From positions 1 through 64,000 of the forward strand of contig JAUXWO010000055.1 in NCBI GenBank assembly GCA_030680175.1: a stretch of DNA of 64,000 nucleotides. Direction: 5' to 3'. The stretch comes from Vicinamibacterales bacterium. Lineage in GTDB: Bacteria; Acidobacteriota; Vicinamibacteria; Vicinamibacterales; UBA2999. Below the pieces are notes generated by a model. The model did no database searches and was not told the DNA's origin. It saw only the letters and a program-made list of their open reading frames with translations. This document shows, in pieces, positions 35,501-44,568 of this stretch. Within the stretch, counting starts at the first letter, position 1. Every line of letters starts with the position of its first letter. A program made the position numbers and the translations under genes.

Positions 35501-36765
35501 CCGACACCTCCGCGGAACGCGTGGCGGTGCTCCGTCCCAACGGCCAGCCGGCTGCCCTGCCGGACATCACGCGGCTCCTGCCCTCGGGCTGGCGCCACGC
35601 CGGCGGCGAGATCGTGCAATGGGACACGCCCATTCCGCCGCCGGAGGCGTACGAGATCCTCGCGAAGATGTCCACCTTCCCGGAGGCGACCGTCTACAAG
35701 GTGGGTGAGAGCTACCTCGGCAAGGACGTCTGGGCGATGGACCTGATGCCGGCGGTGGACGCCACGCACTGGTCGCAGGCCAAGGCGACGACGCTCAAGC
35801 CCACGGTCGTGTATTCCGCGCGGCAGCACGCGAACGAGGTGTCGTCGACCAGCCACGTGCTCAAGATGGCCGAGCTCCTGCTCACCGACCCGACGTTCAA
35901 AGAGAAGCTGAAGAAGGTCAACGTCGTCATTCATCCGATCACGAACCCGGACGGCGCGCAGCTGGCATACGACCTGTACAAGATCACACCCGATCACATG
36001 CTGCACGCCGGCTATCTCGGCTCGCTCGGGGTGGACGTGACGTCCGACCAGTGGACGGCGGATGCGATCTACCCGGAGTCCGGGATCCGCGCCAAGATCT
36101 GGCGCACCTGGCTGCCGGATATCTTCCTGAATCCCCACGGCTATCCCAGCCATGAATGGGTGCAGCTCTTCTCCGAGTACGCGGGCTGGGTCCGGTCACG
36201 CACGACGGAGTCCCGCGACTGGTGGGGCATGCGCGGCTGGTTCATCCCCGGCTTCGGCTACCTCGACGATCCGCGCCATCCCCGGCACAAGGATGCGGCC
36301 TTCGACATCCTGTCGCGGATCACGACGAACATGAACGCCGTGCCCGACATCCGCTCGCTGAACGACCGGGCGTACGCCCGCTACCAGCGCTACGGCATCG
36401 AGCAGGACGACGAGAACTTCAAGATCGATCTCGTCGACGACGTGCTGGTCTACCGCGCGATCAAGGGGTCGCGCGCCAGTGCCACGGCGAGCGACTTCAT
36501 GGCGCGGCAGCCGAACATCACCATCTGGACGGGCGGGACCGAGGCGCCCGACGAGACGGCGTACGGCGACTGGATGACGCTCGTGGCAACGATGGGCCTG
36601 CAGTGGGACAAGGCCATCCTCGGCTACCTGTTCGAGGGTGACCACAAAGTCGAGCGGCGGGGGGAGAGCTTCTTCGGCGGCTCCACGATCACATTGAGCC
36701 GGGCGCGCCCGCCGCAGCCCGAGAAGAGCAACGATGAGCCCACGTCGGGCGTTGGTCAGCAGTAA
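32509..36765 (+). CDS. Giant exported M14-family zinc carboxypeptidase
   Basis: 1418 residues with a signal peptide (WWLWAGALCLAATALGAQA). The N-terminal half has two copies of one module, about residues 50-205 and 305-470: each opens with a D-rich stretch (DDRSGDGWAD; DNDGMLGDSDSNLIPD), continues with AARLGLET-type and VAGLERALTQLAERLPHIWE-type segments and ends with a DVE-x-AL helix. The M14 domain lies near residues 1075-1330: zinc ligands His1107 and Glu1110 in RQHANEV, NPDGAQ near 1143 and a probable third ligand in NPHGYPSHEW near 1209. It should remove C-terminal residues from peptides outside the cytoplasm. The ATG has GGAGG upstream. Coupled to the receiver gene and to hyuA. Confidence 0.88.
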   Translation: MTNERRTPPAPRRAWWLWAGALCLAATALGAQAPAPAPVPGLADTFALGRFVDDRSGDGWADSVSARLVMGQAPSASTVAAAADIAGRLGLETMAMNLPLSTATTGRAIAVGDAGLVEAGIARDTLGIGTLAAGEGAVVATMAAGAPAVAVLGGDAAGLASAASLLAGRLPHVWEPRAPTLTDVETAVREALSGAGIEPASVRVPHVTVKAGATEIDRIVVTAAVASAADQRRARTTLTALRAAAASDEDKARLSWPGARVVEVRLTATGAADVRVELARTKAADPGPLGRRPGSANKDSLDLASLYDNDGMLGDSDSNLIPDRLDVLLVPAGEGTARTIDVAARLGLETAGLTVPLARAAEDIARPESEPMLVLIGVTHPLVDTLIKDKKFERPALEPGEGLLQVVKKAFGEKSTLIVTGGDVAGLERALTQLAERLPHIWERGKDRPTLDDVEDELRRALGGRTPAGQAATALYKLNQIGAMLDGRDLESVRVSVHVEKAESGLAALVEQDAARLFPSASRAVVIDNMDVQHAAPIEVNGRPISEEVQIPSEVDEFWQVFRSRVLPAVRRRQPVVVEARLSESPELRRRLEQEAHAALVKAGAAPSSTVRILSAYKQGFSWMDEVVKPALQGKAIKDIVIRFAEIGPPPEWTQQAMYAPTRWLLEAFPIDEVLARDLSIGLDQIRFEKQPIGSPAYEVVATGPDGGELYRGTFEPKFVVRPYFDRFPDYEQVRVTTGWITAAVQSRQVVDQRIVTDPERFWDHFQAVTLPAVYDYVMANSDGAPRAEDAPHFGELTVDLTLSEPEYQLGIDKEQISPMESLHEEIYFGTLHFFDVLGRTARGPALSYPGRVIPIVRPKSDGTPGVAKISFTGFQSNRPAVKVAYTERGGRTGEARLDVPKIAVAKPTALAARVRAGQPGIARLDLRVKVDSDRDERAALVRRTRAERVDATMLSAEQVEAVVANLLRLRDAGLYRAQLAWPSLGEIRIAAGWTHDADTSAERVAVLRPNGQPAALPDITRLLPSGWRHAGGEIVQWDTPIPPPEAYEILAKMSTFPEATVYKVGESYLGKDVWAMDLMPAVDATHWSQAKATTLKPTVVYSARQHANEVSSTSHVLKMAELLLTDPTFKEKLKKVNVVIHPITNPDGAQLAYDLYKITPDHMLHAGYLGSLGVDVTSDQWTADAIYPESGIRAKIWRTWLPDIFLNPHGYPSHEWVQLFSEYAGWVRSRTTESRDWWGMRGWFIPGFGYLDDPRHPRHKDAAFDILSRITTNMNAVPDIRSLNDRAYARYQRYGIEQDDENFKIDLVDDVLVYRAIKGSRASATASDFMARQPNITIWTGGTEAPDETAYGDWMTLVATMGLQWDKAILGYLFEGDHKVERRGESFFGGSTITLSRARPPQPEKSNDEPTSGVGQQ

Positions 36766-36789
36766 GGCGCACAGGCCGGGAGGCGGCAA

Positions 36790-38802
36790 GTGAGGATTGG
36801 CGTGGATACGGGCGGCACCTTCACCGATCTGGTGCTGCTCGACGACTCGGGCCTGCGGGTCCACAAGGTGCGATCGACGCCGGATGACCCTTCGCGGGCC
36901 ATCCTGACGGGGATTCGCGAACTGGCGGGCGCGGCCCCCGTCGGCGACATCGTGCACGGCTCCACCGTGGCGACCAATGCGGTGCTGGAGCGCCGTGGCG
37001 CACGCGTGGCGCTCATCGCGACGGCGGGCTTCGAGGACGTGCTGCGTATCGGCCGTCAGACCCGTCGCGAGCTCTACAACTTCCTCGTGGCGGATCGCCG
37101 TCCGCTCGTGGACGACGGCCTGACGTTCGGCCTGCGCGAGCGTCTGGCGTACGACGGCCGCGTGCTCGACCCGCTCGAGGATGCCGACATCGACGCGCTG
37201 GTGGTCCAGGTGCAACGCTCCGGCGCCGTGGCCGCGGCGGTGTGCTTGCTGCACTCCTACATCAACCCGGCGCACGAGCAGCGCGTGGCGGCGAAGCTCG
37301 AGGCGGCCGGGTTCCTGGTGTCGGCCTCGCACGCGGTGCTCCCGGAGTACCGGGAGTTCGAGCGGTGGAGCACCACCGTCGTGAACGCCTATGTCACGCC
37401 GCTGATGGCGCGGTACCTGACGGCGCTCGAAGAGAACCTCGAAGGGTCCCGCCTCAGCATCATGCAGTCGAACGGCGGGTCCATCTCGGCGGCGCGCGCC
37501 AAGGCGGCCGCGGTGCAGACGATCCTGTCCGGACCGGCGGCCGGAGCGGTGGGCGCGCTGGCCGTGGGCCAGGCGGCCGGGTTCTCGCGCCTCATCGGGT
37601 TCGACATGGGGGGCACGTCCACCGATGTGACCCTGATCAACGGCCAGCTGGGCATGACGACGGAGTCGACCGTCGGCGACTTCCCGGTGCGCCTGCCGAT
37701 CATCGACATCCATACCGTCGGGGCCGGTGGCGGCTCCGTCGCCTACCTGGATGCGGGGGGCGCGCTTCGGGTGGGGCCGCGCAGCGCGGGCGCCGATCCC
37801 GGGCCGGTGTGTTACGGCAAGGGCGACGAGCTCACCGTCACCGATGCCAACCTGCTGCTGGGACGGCTCGATCCCGAGTTCTTCCTCGGCGGCCGGATGG
37901 CGCTCGACACCGCGCGCACGCAGGCGATCGCCGAACCGTTTGCGGCGCGCCTCGGCCTGACGGTCCACGCGCTCGCCGAGGGCATCGTCCGCGTGGCCAA
38001 CGCCAACATGGAGCGTGCGATCCGGGTCGTGTCGGTCCAGCGCGGGTTCGATCCGCGCGACTTCGCGTTGCTGGCCTTCGGTGGCGCGGGCGGCATGCAC
38101 GCGTGCGAGATCGCCGAGACCCTGAACATCGGGACCGTCATCACGCCGCGACACGCCGGCGTGCTCTCGGCGCTCGGCATGCTCCTGGCGGATGTGACGA
38201 AGGACTACTCCCAGACCATCCTGCGTCCGGCCGAATCGGCGCCGTTCGGCGAGATCGACTCACGCTTCGAGCCGCTGGTGGCGCACGCCGCTGAGGACCT
38301 GCGTGCCGAGGGGTTCGCGGGGCCGCGGGCCGTGATCGAGCGGTCGCTCGATGTCCGCTACGTCGGGCAGTCGTACGAGATCACGGTGCCGTTCACGGCG
38401 GAGTTCGCGGCGGAGTTCGACACCCGTCACGCCCAGCTCTACGGCTACGCCAATCCCGCCCGTCCGAAGGAGATTGTGAACCTTCGGGTACGCGCCACGG
38501 GCGTCACGGACAAGCCCGAGCTGCCGCAGGCGCCGGTGACCGGTGCCCATCCGCCCGAAGCAGCGCGGGTGAGCCACGCCTACTTCGGCGGCCAGGTCAT
38601 GCCCACCGGCGTGTACCGGCAGGACGACCTCGTCCCCGGCAGCACGGCGGCCGGTCCCGCGGTGATCATCGGTCCGGCGGCGACCACGGTCGTGCCGCCG
38701 GGATTCCGGTTCGAGGTCGATGGCTTCGGCAACATCATCGCCACCCGTACGGGGGCCGCGGCGCCGCGCCGCACGCGCCAGGCGGCGGAAGCCGCCGTCT
38801 AG
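36790..38802 (+). CDS. hyuA: Hydantoinase / 5-oxoprolinase subunit A family protein
   Basis: 670 residues, cytoplasmic. The ASKHA-type ATP-binding segments are present: RIGVDTGGTFTDLVLLDDSG at the start, GSTVATNAVLERRGARVALI, then FDMGGTSTDVTLINGQ, and GAGGGSVAYLDAGGALRVGPRSAG near residue 320. With subunit B it hydrolyses cyclic amides (N-methylhydantoin, 5-oxoproline) using ATP. The substrate cannot be read from the sequence; acetone/acetophenone carboxylases are relatives. GTG start with GGGAGG seven bases upstream. It lies 24 bases after the M14 gene and 15 before hyuB, consistent with breakdown of cyclised residues released from peptides. Confidence 0.92.
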   Translation: MRIGVDTGGTFTDLVLLDDSGLRVHKVRSTPDDPSRAILTGIRELAGAAPVGDIVHGSTVATNAVLERRGARVALIATAGFEDVLRIGRQTRRELYNFLVADRRPLVDDGLTFGLRERLAYDGRVLDPLEDADIDALVVQVQRSGAVAAAVCLLHSYINPAHEQRVAAKLEAAGFLVSASHAVLPEYREFERWSTTVVNAYVTPLMARYLTALEENLEGSRLSIMQSNGGSISAARAKAAAVQTILSGPAAGAVGALAVGQAAGFSRLIGFDMGGTSTDVTLINGQLGMTTESTVGDFPVRLPIIDIHTVGAGGGSVAYLDAGGALRVGPRSAGADPGPVCYGKGDELTVTDANLLLGRLDPEFFLGGRMALDTARTQAIAEPFAARLGLTVHALAEGIVRVANANMERAIRVVSVQRGFDPRDFALLAFGGAGGMHACEIAETLNIGTVITPRHAGVLSALGMLLADVTKDYSQTILRPAESAPFGEIDSRFEPLVAHAAEDLRAEGFAGPRAVIERSLDVRYVGQSYEITVPFTAEFAAEFDTRHAQLYGYANPARPKEIVNLRVRATGVTDKPELPQAPVTGAHPPEAARVSHAYFGGQVMPTGVYRQDDLVPGSTAAGPAVIIGPAATTVVPPGFRFEVDGFGNIIATRTGAAAPRRTRQAAEAAV

Positions 38803-38817
38803 GAATTGGGAACCGGG

Positions 38818-40386
38818 ATGCGTATCGATCCAATCGAGTTCGAAATCTTCAAGAACCTCTTCGTGTCCGTGGCCGAGGAGATGGGCGTCACGCTGTGCCG
38901 CACCGGCTTCTCGCCGAACATCAAGGAGCGCCTGGACTACTCGTGCGCCATCTACGATGCCGACGGCAACACCATTGCGCAGGGCGACCACATGCCGGTG
39001 CACCTCGGCGCGATGCCGCTGTCGGTGCGCGCGGCCATCGACCATGTGGCCATGGCGCCGGGTGACGTCGTCATTCTGAATGACCCGTTTCGCGGCGGCA
39101 CGCATCTGCCCGACATCACGCTCGTCTCGCCGGTGTTCCTCGGTCGGGGCGGGGCGCCCGCCTTCTATGTCGCCAATCGCGCGCATCACTCCGATGTCGG
39201 CGGGATGAGCCCGGGCTCGATGCCGCTGGCGCGCGAGGTGTACCAGGAAGGGCTGATCATTCCTCCGATTCGCCTCGTCCGCCGTGGACAGATCGATCAG
39301 GACGTCCTGGCCCTGATCCTCGCCAACGTCCGGACGCCCGACGAGCGCGAAGGCGACCTGACGGCGCAGCTGGCCGCCAATAACGTGGCGGACGCGCGGC
39401 TCCGCGAGATCGTGGACAAGTACGGCCGCCGGCGGGTCGCGACCTATGCCACCGCCGCACAGGACTACACCGAACGGGTCCTGCGGTCGGCCATCCGCGC
39501 GATTCCCGACGGGGACTATGCCTTCGAGGACACGCTCGACGGCGACGGGTTCAGCGACCGCCCGATTCGCATCGCCGTGCGGATCCGGATTCACGGCGAT
39601 GGCGCGACGGTCGACTACACGGGCAGCGACCCGCAGACCGATGGCGGCGTGAACGCGAACTACGCCATCACGCTCTCGGCGACGCTCTACGCGTTCCGGT
39701 GCCTGATCGACGAGGACACCCTCTACAACTCCGGGATCTCCCGGCCGATCGAGGTCATCGCGCCCGCCGGATCCATCGTCAACGCGCAGCGGCCGGCCGC
39801 CGTGGCCGGCGGCAACGTCGAGACGTCGCAGCGCATCACGGACGTGATGTTCGGTGCGCTGGCCAAGGCGCTGCCCGAGCGGATTCCAGCGGCGAGCCAG
39901 GGCACGATGAACAACGTCACGCTCGGCGGGACGGACCCCCGCGATGGCCGGCGGTTTGCCTACTACGAGACGATCGGCGGCGGCATGGGTGGACGCAACG
40001 GACTGCCCGGCATCAGCGGCGTGCATACGCACATGAGCAACACCCGGAACACGCCGGTCGAGGCCATCGAGCACTACCTGCCGACGCGCATCCGGCGCTA
40101 CGGGCTGCGCGAGGGCAGCGGTGGCGCCGGTCGCTACCCGGGCGGGGAGGGCATCATCCGTGAGTACGAGATGCTGTGCGACACGTCGGTGACGGTGCTG
40201 TCCGAGCGGCGCGAGCGTCCGCCGTACGGGGCGCAGGGCGGCGACCCTGGTGGCTGCGGACGCAACACCGTGATTCGTGCCGATGGCCGGGAGGAAACCG
40301 TGGGGTCGAAGGTGCAGCTGCGGCTGGGCGCCGGCGACCGGCTGCGGATCGAGACCCCGGGCGGTGGCGGCTTCGGAGCGGCGTAG
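38818..40386 (+). CDS. hyuB: Hydantoinase / 5-oxoprolinase subunit B family protein
   Basis: 522 residues. Family signatures are FKNLFVSVAEEMGVTLCRTGFSPNIKERLD, DHMPVHLGAMPLSV, DVVILNDPFRGGTHLPDIT and NRAHHSDVGGMSPGSMP, whose histidines and aspartate belong to the hydrolase metal site, then the C-terminal GGMGGRNGLPGISGVHTHMSNTRNTP and YPGGEG. It is the catalytic partner of HyuA. ATG 38818 is preceded by GGAACCGGG. The GTG/TTG codon four residues earlier is less likely to be used. Confidence 0.93.
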   Translation: MRIDPIEFEIFKNLFVSVAEEMGVTLCRTGFSPNIKERLDYSCAIYDADGNTIAQGDHMPVHLGAMPLSVRAAIDHVAMAPGDVVILNDPFRGGTHLPDITLVSPVFLGRGGAPAFYVANRAHHSDVGGMSPGSMPLAREVYQEGLIIPPIRLVRRGQIDQDVLALILANVRTPDEREGDLTAQLAANNVADARLREIVDKYGRRRVATYATAAQDYTERVLRSAIRAIPDGDYAFEDTLDGDGFSDRPIRIAVRIRIHGDGATVDYTGSDPQTDGGVNANYAITLSATLYAFRCLIDEDTLYNSGISRPIEVIAPAGSIVNAQRPAAVAGGNVETSQRITDVMFGALAKALPERIPAASQGTMNNVTLGGTDPRDGRRFAYYETIGGGMGGRNGLPGISGVHTHMSNTRNTPVEAIEHYLPTRIRRYGLREGSGGAGRYPGGEGIIREYEMLCDTSVTVLSERRERPPYGAQGGDPGGCGRNTVIRADGREETVGSKVQLRLGAGDRLRIETPGGGGFGAA

Positions 40387-40417
40387 GCGGCGGTTCATTA
40401 CACGCACGAGGAGACCC

Positions 40418-42343
40418 ATGCGACACCCGCTCCGCGCCTGCCTGCTGGTCCTGCCGTTGGGGATGACCGGCTGTGCCGGCGAGACGCCCGCGCCGCCCGC
40501 CGCCCCGATCGCCGTCGAGCAGATGCTCGACATCCGACAGCCGGGCAGCCCGTTCTGGGCGCCGGATGGCCGGACCGTCGGGTTCGTGTGGACGCGCGGC
40601 TCCGAGCGGGAGCTGTGGGCCGCGGATGTCTCGGCGGCCGAGGCCGCCGCGCCGGGGGATCCAGGACTGCGCCAGCTGGCGCCGCTGGCCGGGCGCAGTG
40701 ACGCCGTGGTGTCGCCGGACTGGCGCTTCGCCGCCTACGTCGGCACCAAGCACATCTGGCGGATCCCGCTCGAGGGGGGCCAGCCCCACCAGCTGACCTC
40801 CGCCGAAGGCGAGTACTCCGGCCTCAACTGGTCTCCGGACAGCACCCAGATCGCGTTCGTGGTGGAGACCGACGATCAGACGGACGTGGGGATCGTCTCG
40901 GCGTCCGGCGGCGACCAGCGTCTGATCGCCGACCAGTCCGTGGATGAGGACTCCCCCATCTGGGCGCCGGACTCGACACGGGTCGCCCTCCAGCGACGGA
41001 CGGCCGACTGGAGCGGCTACGACATCTGGCTGGTCGATCTCAGGGGCGGCGACGCGCGCCAGCTCGCGTCGGAACGCTACGAGCGCGGCGTGGAGGAATT
41101 CCGCTTCGACGGCAACGCGCACTGGTCGCCCGACGGCACGCGTCTCGTCTACCTCTCCAGCCGCGCCGGCTACAACCATTTGTGGATCGCGTACGCGGAC
41201 GGCCGTCCCCCGACGCCGCTGACGGACGGGGCGTTCGTGGACTACAGCCCCGTGTGGTCGCCGGCCGGGGATCGCCTCGCGTTTGTGAGCAGCCGCGTCC
41301 AGGATCTCGAGGATCGTCACATCTGGGTCGTCGCCTCCTCCGGCGGCGCCCCGGAGCGCGTGTCGCCGGATGGGTTCGCGACGAACCCGGCCTGGTCGGC
41401 CGACGGCACGCGCCTCTCCTATCTGCGCTCGAGCGCCACCGAGCCGCCCGAGATCGTCGTGGTGACCCCGGGCGAGGCCAGCGCGCGGCGGCTGACCGAG
41501 TCGCGCCCCTTCCCGGAGGCCACCGCGGGGTTCGTGACCCCGGAGGCCGTGCGCTGGCCGAGCCGCGACGGCCTCGATGTCCCCGGGATCCTGCTGCGCG
41601 ATCCGAACACGCCGCCTGGCGGACCCGGCCTGCTGTACTTCCACGGCAAGGGCGGCATCAACCTCAAGGGGTGGGGCGGCCTGCCGTACTACGCCTTCCA
41701 TCAGCGGCTGGTGCAGCAGGGGTACACCATCCTCTTCGTGAACTGGCGCGGTACGCACATCGGCTACGGCGCGGAGTTCGAGCGCGCCAACTTCCAGGAC
41801 TACGGCGGCGGTGAACTCGACGACGTCGTGACGGCGGCCGAGTACCTGGCCCGCGCCTACGGCGTGGACGCGAAGCGGATCGCCGCCTGGGGGGGCAGCT
41901 ACGGCGGTTACATGACGATGCTCGCGCTGGCGAAAGCGCCGGAGGTGTTCAGCGCCGGGATCTCGCTCTACGGCGTGTCCGACTGGGACATCTTCCTCGA
42001 CCAGAGCCAGCGCAAGCTGTGGCGGCTGCGGCTGCTGGCCAAGCTCGGCGACCCCGACGCGCATCCCGAGCGGTACGCGCGCTCCGCGGCGATCCGCGAC
42101 GCGGCGCGTGTGCGCGCCCCCCTGCTGCTGCTCCAGGGTCTGACCGACGACGGCGTGGTGCCGGCGCAGAGCCTGGACCTGCTCGACGCGCTCGTCGCCG
42201 CGGGAAAGACGACGTCGAGCTACGTCGGCTACACCGGGGAAGGCCATGGCTTCCGGCAGATCGGGTCCGTGCGCGATCTCTATCAGCGGGTCGAGCGCTT
42301 CCTGCACGAACACAACGGGCCACCCCCGGACGCCAGCCGCTGA
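40418..42343 (+). CDS. S9-family peptidase lipoprotein (dipeptidyl/acylaminoacyl peptidase-like)
   Basis: 641 residues with a lipoprotein signal (LLVLPLGMTGC). A beta-propeller (about 40-380) has repeated W-S-P-D-G/S-T blades (GLNWSPDSTQIAFV, AHWSPDGTRLVYLS), followed by the hydrolase domain. The triad is readable: Ser494 in WGGSYGGYM, Asp578 in LTDDGVVP, His610 in GEGHGF. It is probably tethered to a membrane facing the periplasm and trims peptides. The ATG has GAGGAG five bases upstream and is 31 bases after hyuB. Confidence 0.92.
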   Translation: MRHPLRACLLVLPLGMTGCAGETPAPPAAPIAVEQMLDIRQPGSPFWAPDGRTVGFVWTRGSERELWAADVSAAEAAAPGDPGLRQLAPLAGRSDAVVSPDWRFAAYVGTKHIWRIPLEGGQPHQLTSAEGEYSGLNWSPDSTQIAFVVETDDQTDVGIVSASGGDQRLIADQSVDEDSPIWAPDSTRVALQRRTADWSGYDIWLVDLRGGDARQLASERYERGVEEFRFDGNAHWSPDGTRLVYLSSRAGYNHLWIAYADGRPPTPLTDGAFVDYSPVWSPAGDRLAFVSSRVQDLEDRHIWVVASSGGAPERVSPDGFATNPAWSADGTRLSYLRSSATEPPEIVVVTPGEASARRLTESRPFPEATAGFVTPEAVRWPSRDGLDVPGILLRDPNTPPGGPGLLYFHGKGGINLKGWGGLPYYAFHQRLVQQGYTILFVNWRGTHIGYGAEFERANFQDYGGGELDDVVTAAEYLARAYGVDAKRIAAWGGSYGGYMTMLALAKAPEVFSAGISLYGVSDWDIFLDQSQRKLWRLRLLAKLGDPDAHPERYARSAAIRDAARVRAPLLLLQGLTDDGVVPAQSLDLLDALVAAGKTTSSYVGYTGEGHGFRQIGSVRDLYQRVERFLHEHNGPPPDASR

Positions 42344-42354
42344 CGCCGGCGACC

Positions 42355-44562
42355 ATGGCGCGCGCGTTCCCCCTCACGCCGTCGCTTGCCTCGCGCCGCG
42401 TGCGGCGTGCGCGCGGACACGCGGCCGCCGCCGCGGCCGTGCTGGCCGTCCTCGCCGGACCCGCCGCGGCCCAGACCCCGCCCGAACTGCGCGCGGTTCG
42501 CGCCTCCGAGCCGATCGTGCTGGACGGCCGTCCCGACGAAGGCGCCTGGGCGAACGCCCCGGTGTTCGACGACTTCATCCAGCAGGTGCCGCAGAGCGGC
42601 GCGGCGGCGACCGTGCGCACGGAAGTCCGGATCGTCTTTGACGACGACGCGCTCTACGTCGGCGTCCTCGCGCACCAGCCGCCCGGTCTGCCGATCATCG
42701 CCGATGAGCTGCGGCGCGATGCCGGCCGGATGCACGAGCGGAACGATACGTTCACGATCGCGCTCGACACGTTCCTCGATCGGCGCAACGGGTACGTCTT
42801 CTACGTGAGTCCGCTCGGCGCCGTCGCCGACTGGGCCTGCTGGGACGAGGGCCGCGTCTGGTCGCAGGATTGGGACACGGTGTGGGACGTCCGCACCGTG
42901 ATCGAGGACTGGGGATGGAGCGCGGAGATCCGCCTGCCGTTCCGCAGCCTGCGATTCGCGCAACCCGGCCCTCAGGCCTGGGGGATCAACCTCCGGCGGA
43001 TCGTCCTCGGCAAGAACGAGTGGAGCTACGCCGCGGCGGTGCCGCCAGAGTGGGGGACCTCGGCCATCGGGAAGTTCTCGTCGGCCGGCACCCTGCGCGG
43101 CCTCGAGGTCCAGCGTGCCGGACTGAACCTCGAGGTCAGTCCGTACGCGCTCGCAGGGGCCGCACAGGCGCCGTGTGCGGACGGCGGCTGCGCGACCGAT
43201 GGCGTGCGGGACATCGGCCTCGACGCGAAGTACCTGCTCACGCCGAACCTGACGCTTGACGCCACCTACAACACCGATTTCTCCCAGGTCGAGGCGGATG
43301 AGCAGCAGGTGAACTTCACGCGCTTCAGTCTCTTCTTCCCGGAGAAGCGGCAGTTCTTTCTCGAAGGCAAGGGCATCTTCGACTTCGGCGTCGGGACCGG
43401 GGACTACCGGCTGCTGCCGTTCTTCACGCGCCGGATCGGCATCGAGGCCGGGCAGGCCGTGCGCCTCCAGGGGGGCGCGCGGTTGACGGGCAAGGTGGGG
43501 CCGTACTCGGTGGGCGCGCTGGCGCTGCGCAGCGACGGACTCGAGGGCGCCCCGGGATCGACCTTCACCGTCGCCCGCGTGCGCCGAGACATCCTGCGGC
43601 GATCGAGCGTCGGGGTCATTGCCGTGGATCGACGGGTCGATGGGCGCGCCAACAGCGTCTTTGGCGCCGATGCCCACCTCGCATTCGGGGCCAACGCCAG
43701 GGTCGAGAGCTTCCTCGTGACCTCGTCGAGCCCGGAGGCCACCGATGAGGCCTGGGCGGGACGGTTGCGCGTGTCGAACGACACGGATCGGTTCGGCGGC
43801 GAGGTCGACTACCTGCGTGTCGGAAGGGATTTCGACCCGCAGGCCGGCTACGTCCGCCGGGTGGACATCGCGCGCTGGTACGGCCGCCTGCAGGCGAGTC
43901 CGCGGCCGTCTGCCGGACCGGTGCGCCAGTGGTTTGCGATCGGCAGCCTCGACTACGTGCGGACCGGGGCCGGCCGCCTCGAGACGCGGGACACGCAGGC
44001 GCAACTCCGGTTCGACTTCCACTCGGCCGATCAGATTCAGATCATCGCGGCGCGCCGGTTCGACGCCCCCGCCCGGCCGTTCCGGGTCGCGCGGACCCTG
44101 ACGATCGACCCCGGCGCCTACGGGTTCACCGAGGTGACGGCCGCCGTGACCCTCGCGCCGCTGCGGCGCGGCGCCGGCCGCGTGCAGTACCGTGGCGGCG
44201 GCTACTACGGCGGCTCGCGCCACGAGCTCACCGTGTCGAGCATCGTCAAGTCGACGCGCCATCTGCAGGCGGACGTAAACTACCAGATCAGCCGCGTGGA
44301 TGTGCCGGCCGGGGACGCCGTGACGCATCTGACCGGCGTGCGCGTGAGCCATTCGGCGACGACACGGGTCTTCACCTCGGCGCTCGTGCAGTGGAATTCG
44401 AGCACACGGGTGTTCGATACCAACGTCCGCTTCAACTGGATCTACCGGCCCGGCAGCGACGTCTACGTCGTGTTCGGGCGGACGAGCGAGGATCGGGAGC
44501 GCGCGGGCGAGCTCGTGGGCCAGAGCCTGGTCATCAAGGTCACGCGCCTGCTGCAGTTCTGA
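42355..44562 (+). CDS. Exported CBM9/DUF5916-type outer-membrane protein
   Basis: 735 residues with a signal peptide (ends GPAAAQT). Residues 45-220 are a family 9 carbohydrate-binding-like beta-sandwich (PIVLDGRPDEGAWANAPVFD, VRIVFDDDALYVGVLA, WSAEIRLPFRSLRF). The remainder is the DUF5916 region, a predicted beta-barrel (FSQVEADEQQVNFTRFSLFF, PEKRQFFLEG) ending in SLVIKVTRLLQF with a terminal Phe as in barrel proteins. Binding and passage of a ligand at the outer membrane is the probable role. It lies 11 bases after the S9 gene and 6 before the NRAMP-like gene. Confidence 0.85.
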   Translation: MARAFPLTPSLASRRVRRARGHAAAAAAVLAVLAGPAAAQTPPELRAVRASEPIVLDGRPDEGAWANAPVFDDFIQQVPQSGAAATVRTEVRIVFDDDALYVGVLAHQPPGLPIIADELRRDAGRMHERNDTFTIALDTFLDRRNGYVFYVSPLGAVADWACWDEGRVWSQDWDTVWDVRTVIEDWGWSAEIRLPFRSLRFAQPGPQAWGINLRRIVLGKNEWSYAAAVPPEWGTSAIGKFSSAGTLRGLEVQRAGLNLEVSPYALAGAAQAPCADGGCATDGVRDIGLDAKYLLTPNLTLDATYNTDFSQVEADEQQVNFTRFSLFFPEKRQFFLEGKGIFDFGVGTGDYRLLPFFTRRIGIEAGQAVRLQGGARLTGKVGPYSVGALALRSDGLEGAPGSTFTVARVRRDILRRSSVGVIAVDRRVDGRANSVFGADAHLAFGANARVESFLVTSSSPEATDEAWAGRLRVSNDTDRFGGEVDYLRVGRDFDPQAGYVRRVDIARWYGRLQASPRPSAGPVRQWFAIGSLDYVRTGAGRLETRDTQAQLRFDFHSADQIQIIAARRFDAPARPFRVARTLTIDPGAYGFTEVTAAVTLAPLRRGAGRVQYRGGGYYGGSRHELTVSSIVKSTRHLQADVNYQISRVDVPAGDAVTHLTGVRVSHSATTRVFTSALVQWNSSTRVFDTNVRFNWIYRPGSDVYVVFGRTSEDRERAGELVGQSLVIKVTRLLQF

Positions 44563-44568
44563 GTGCCT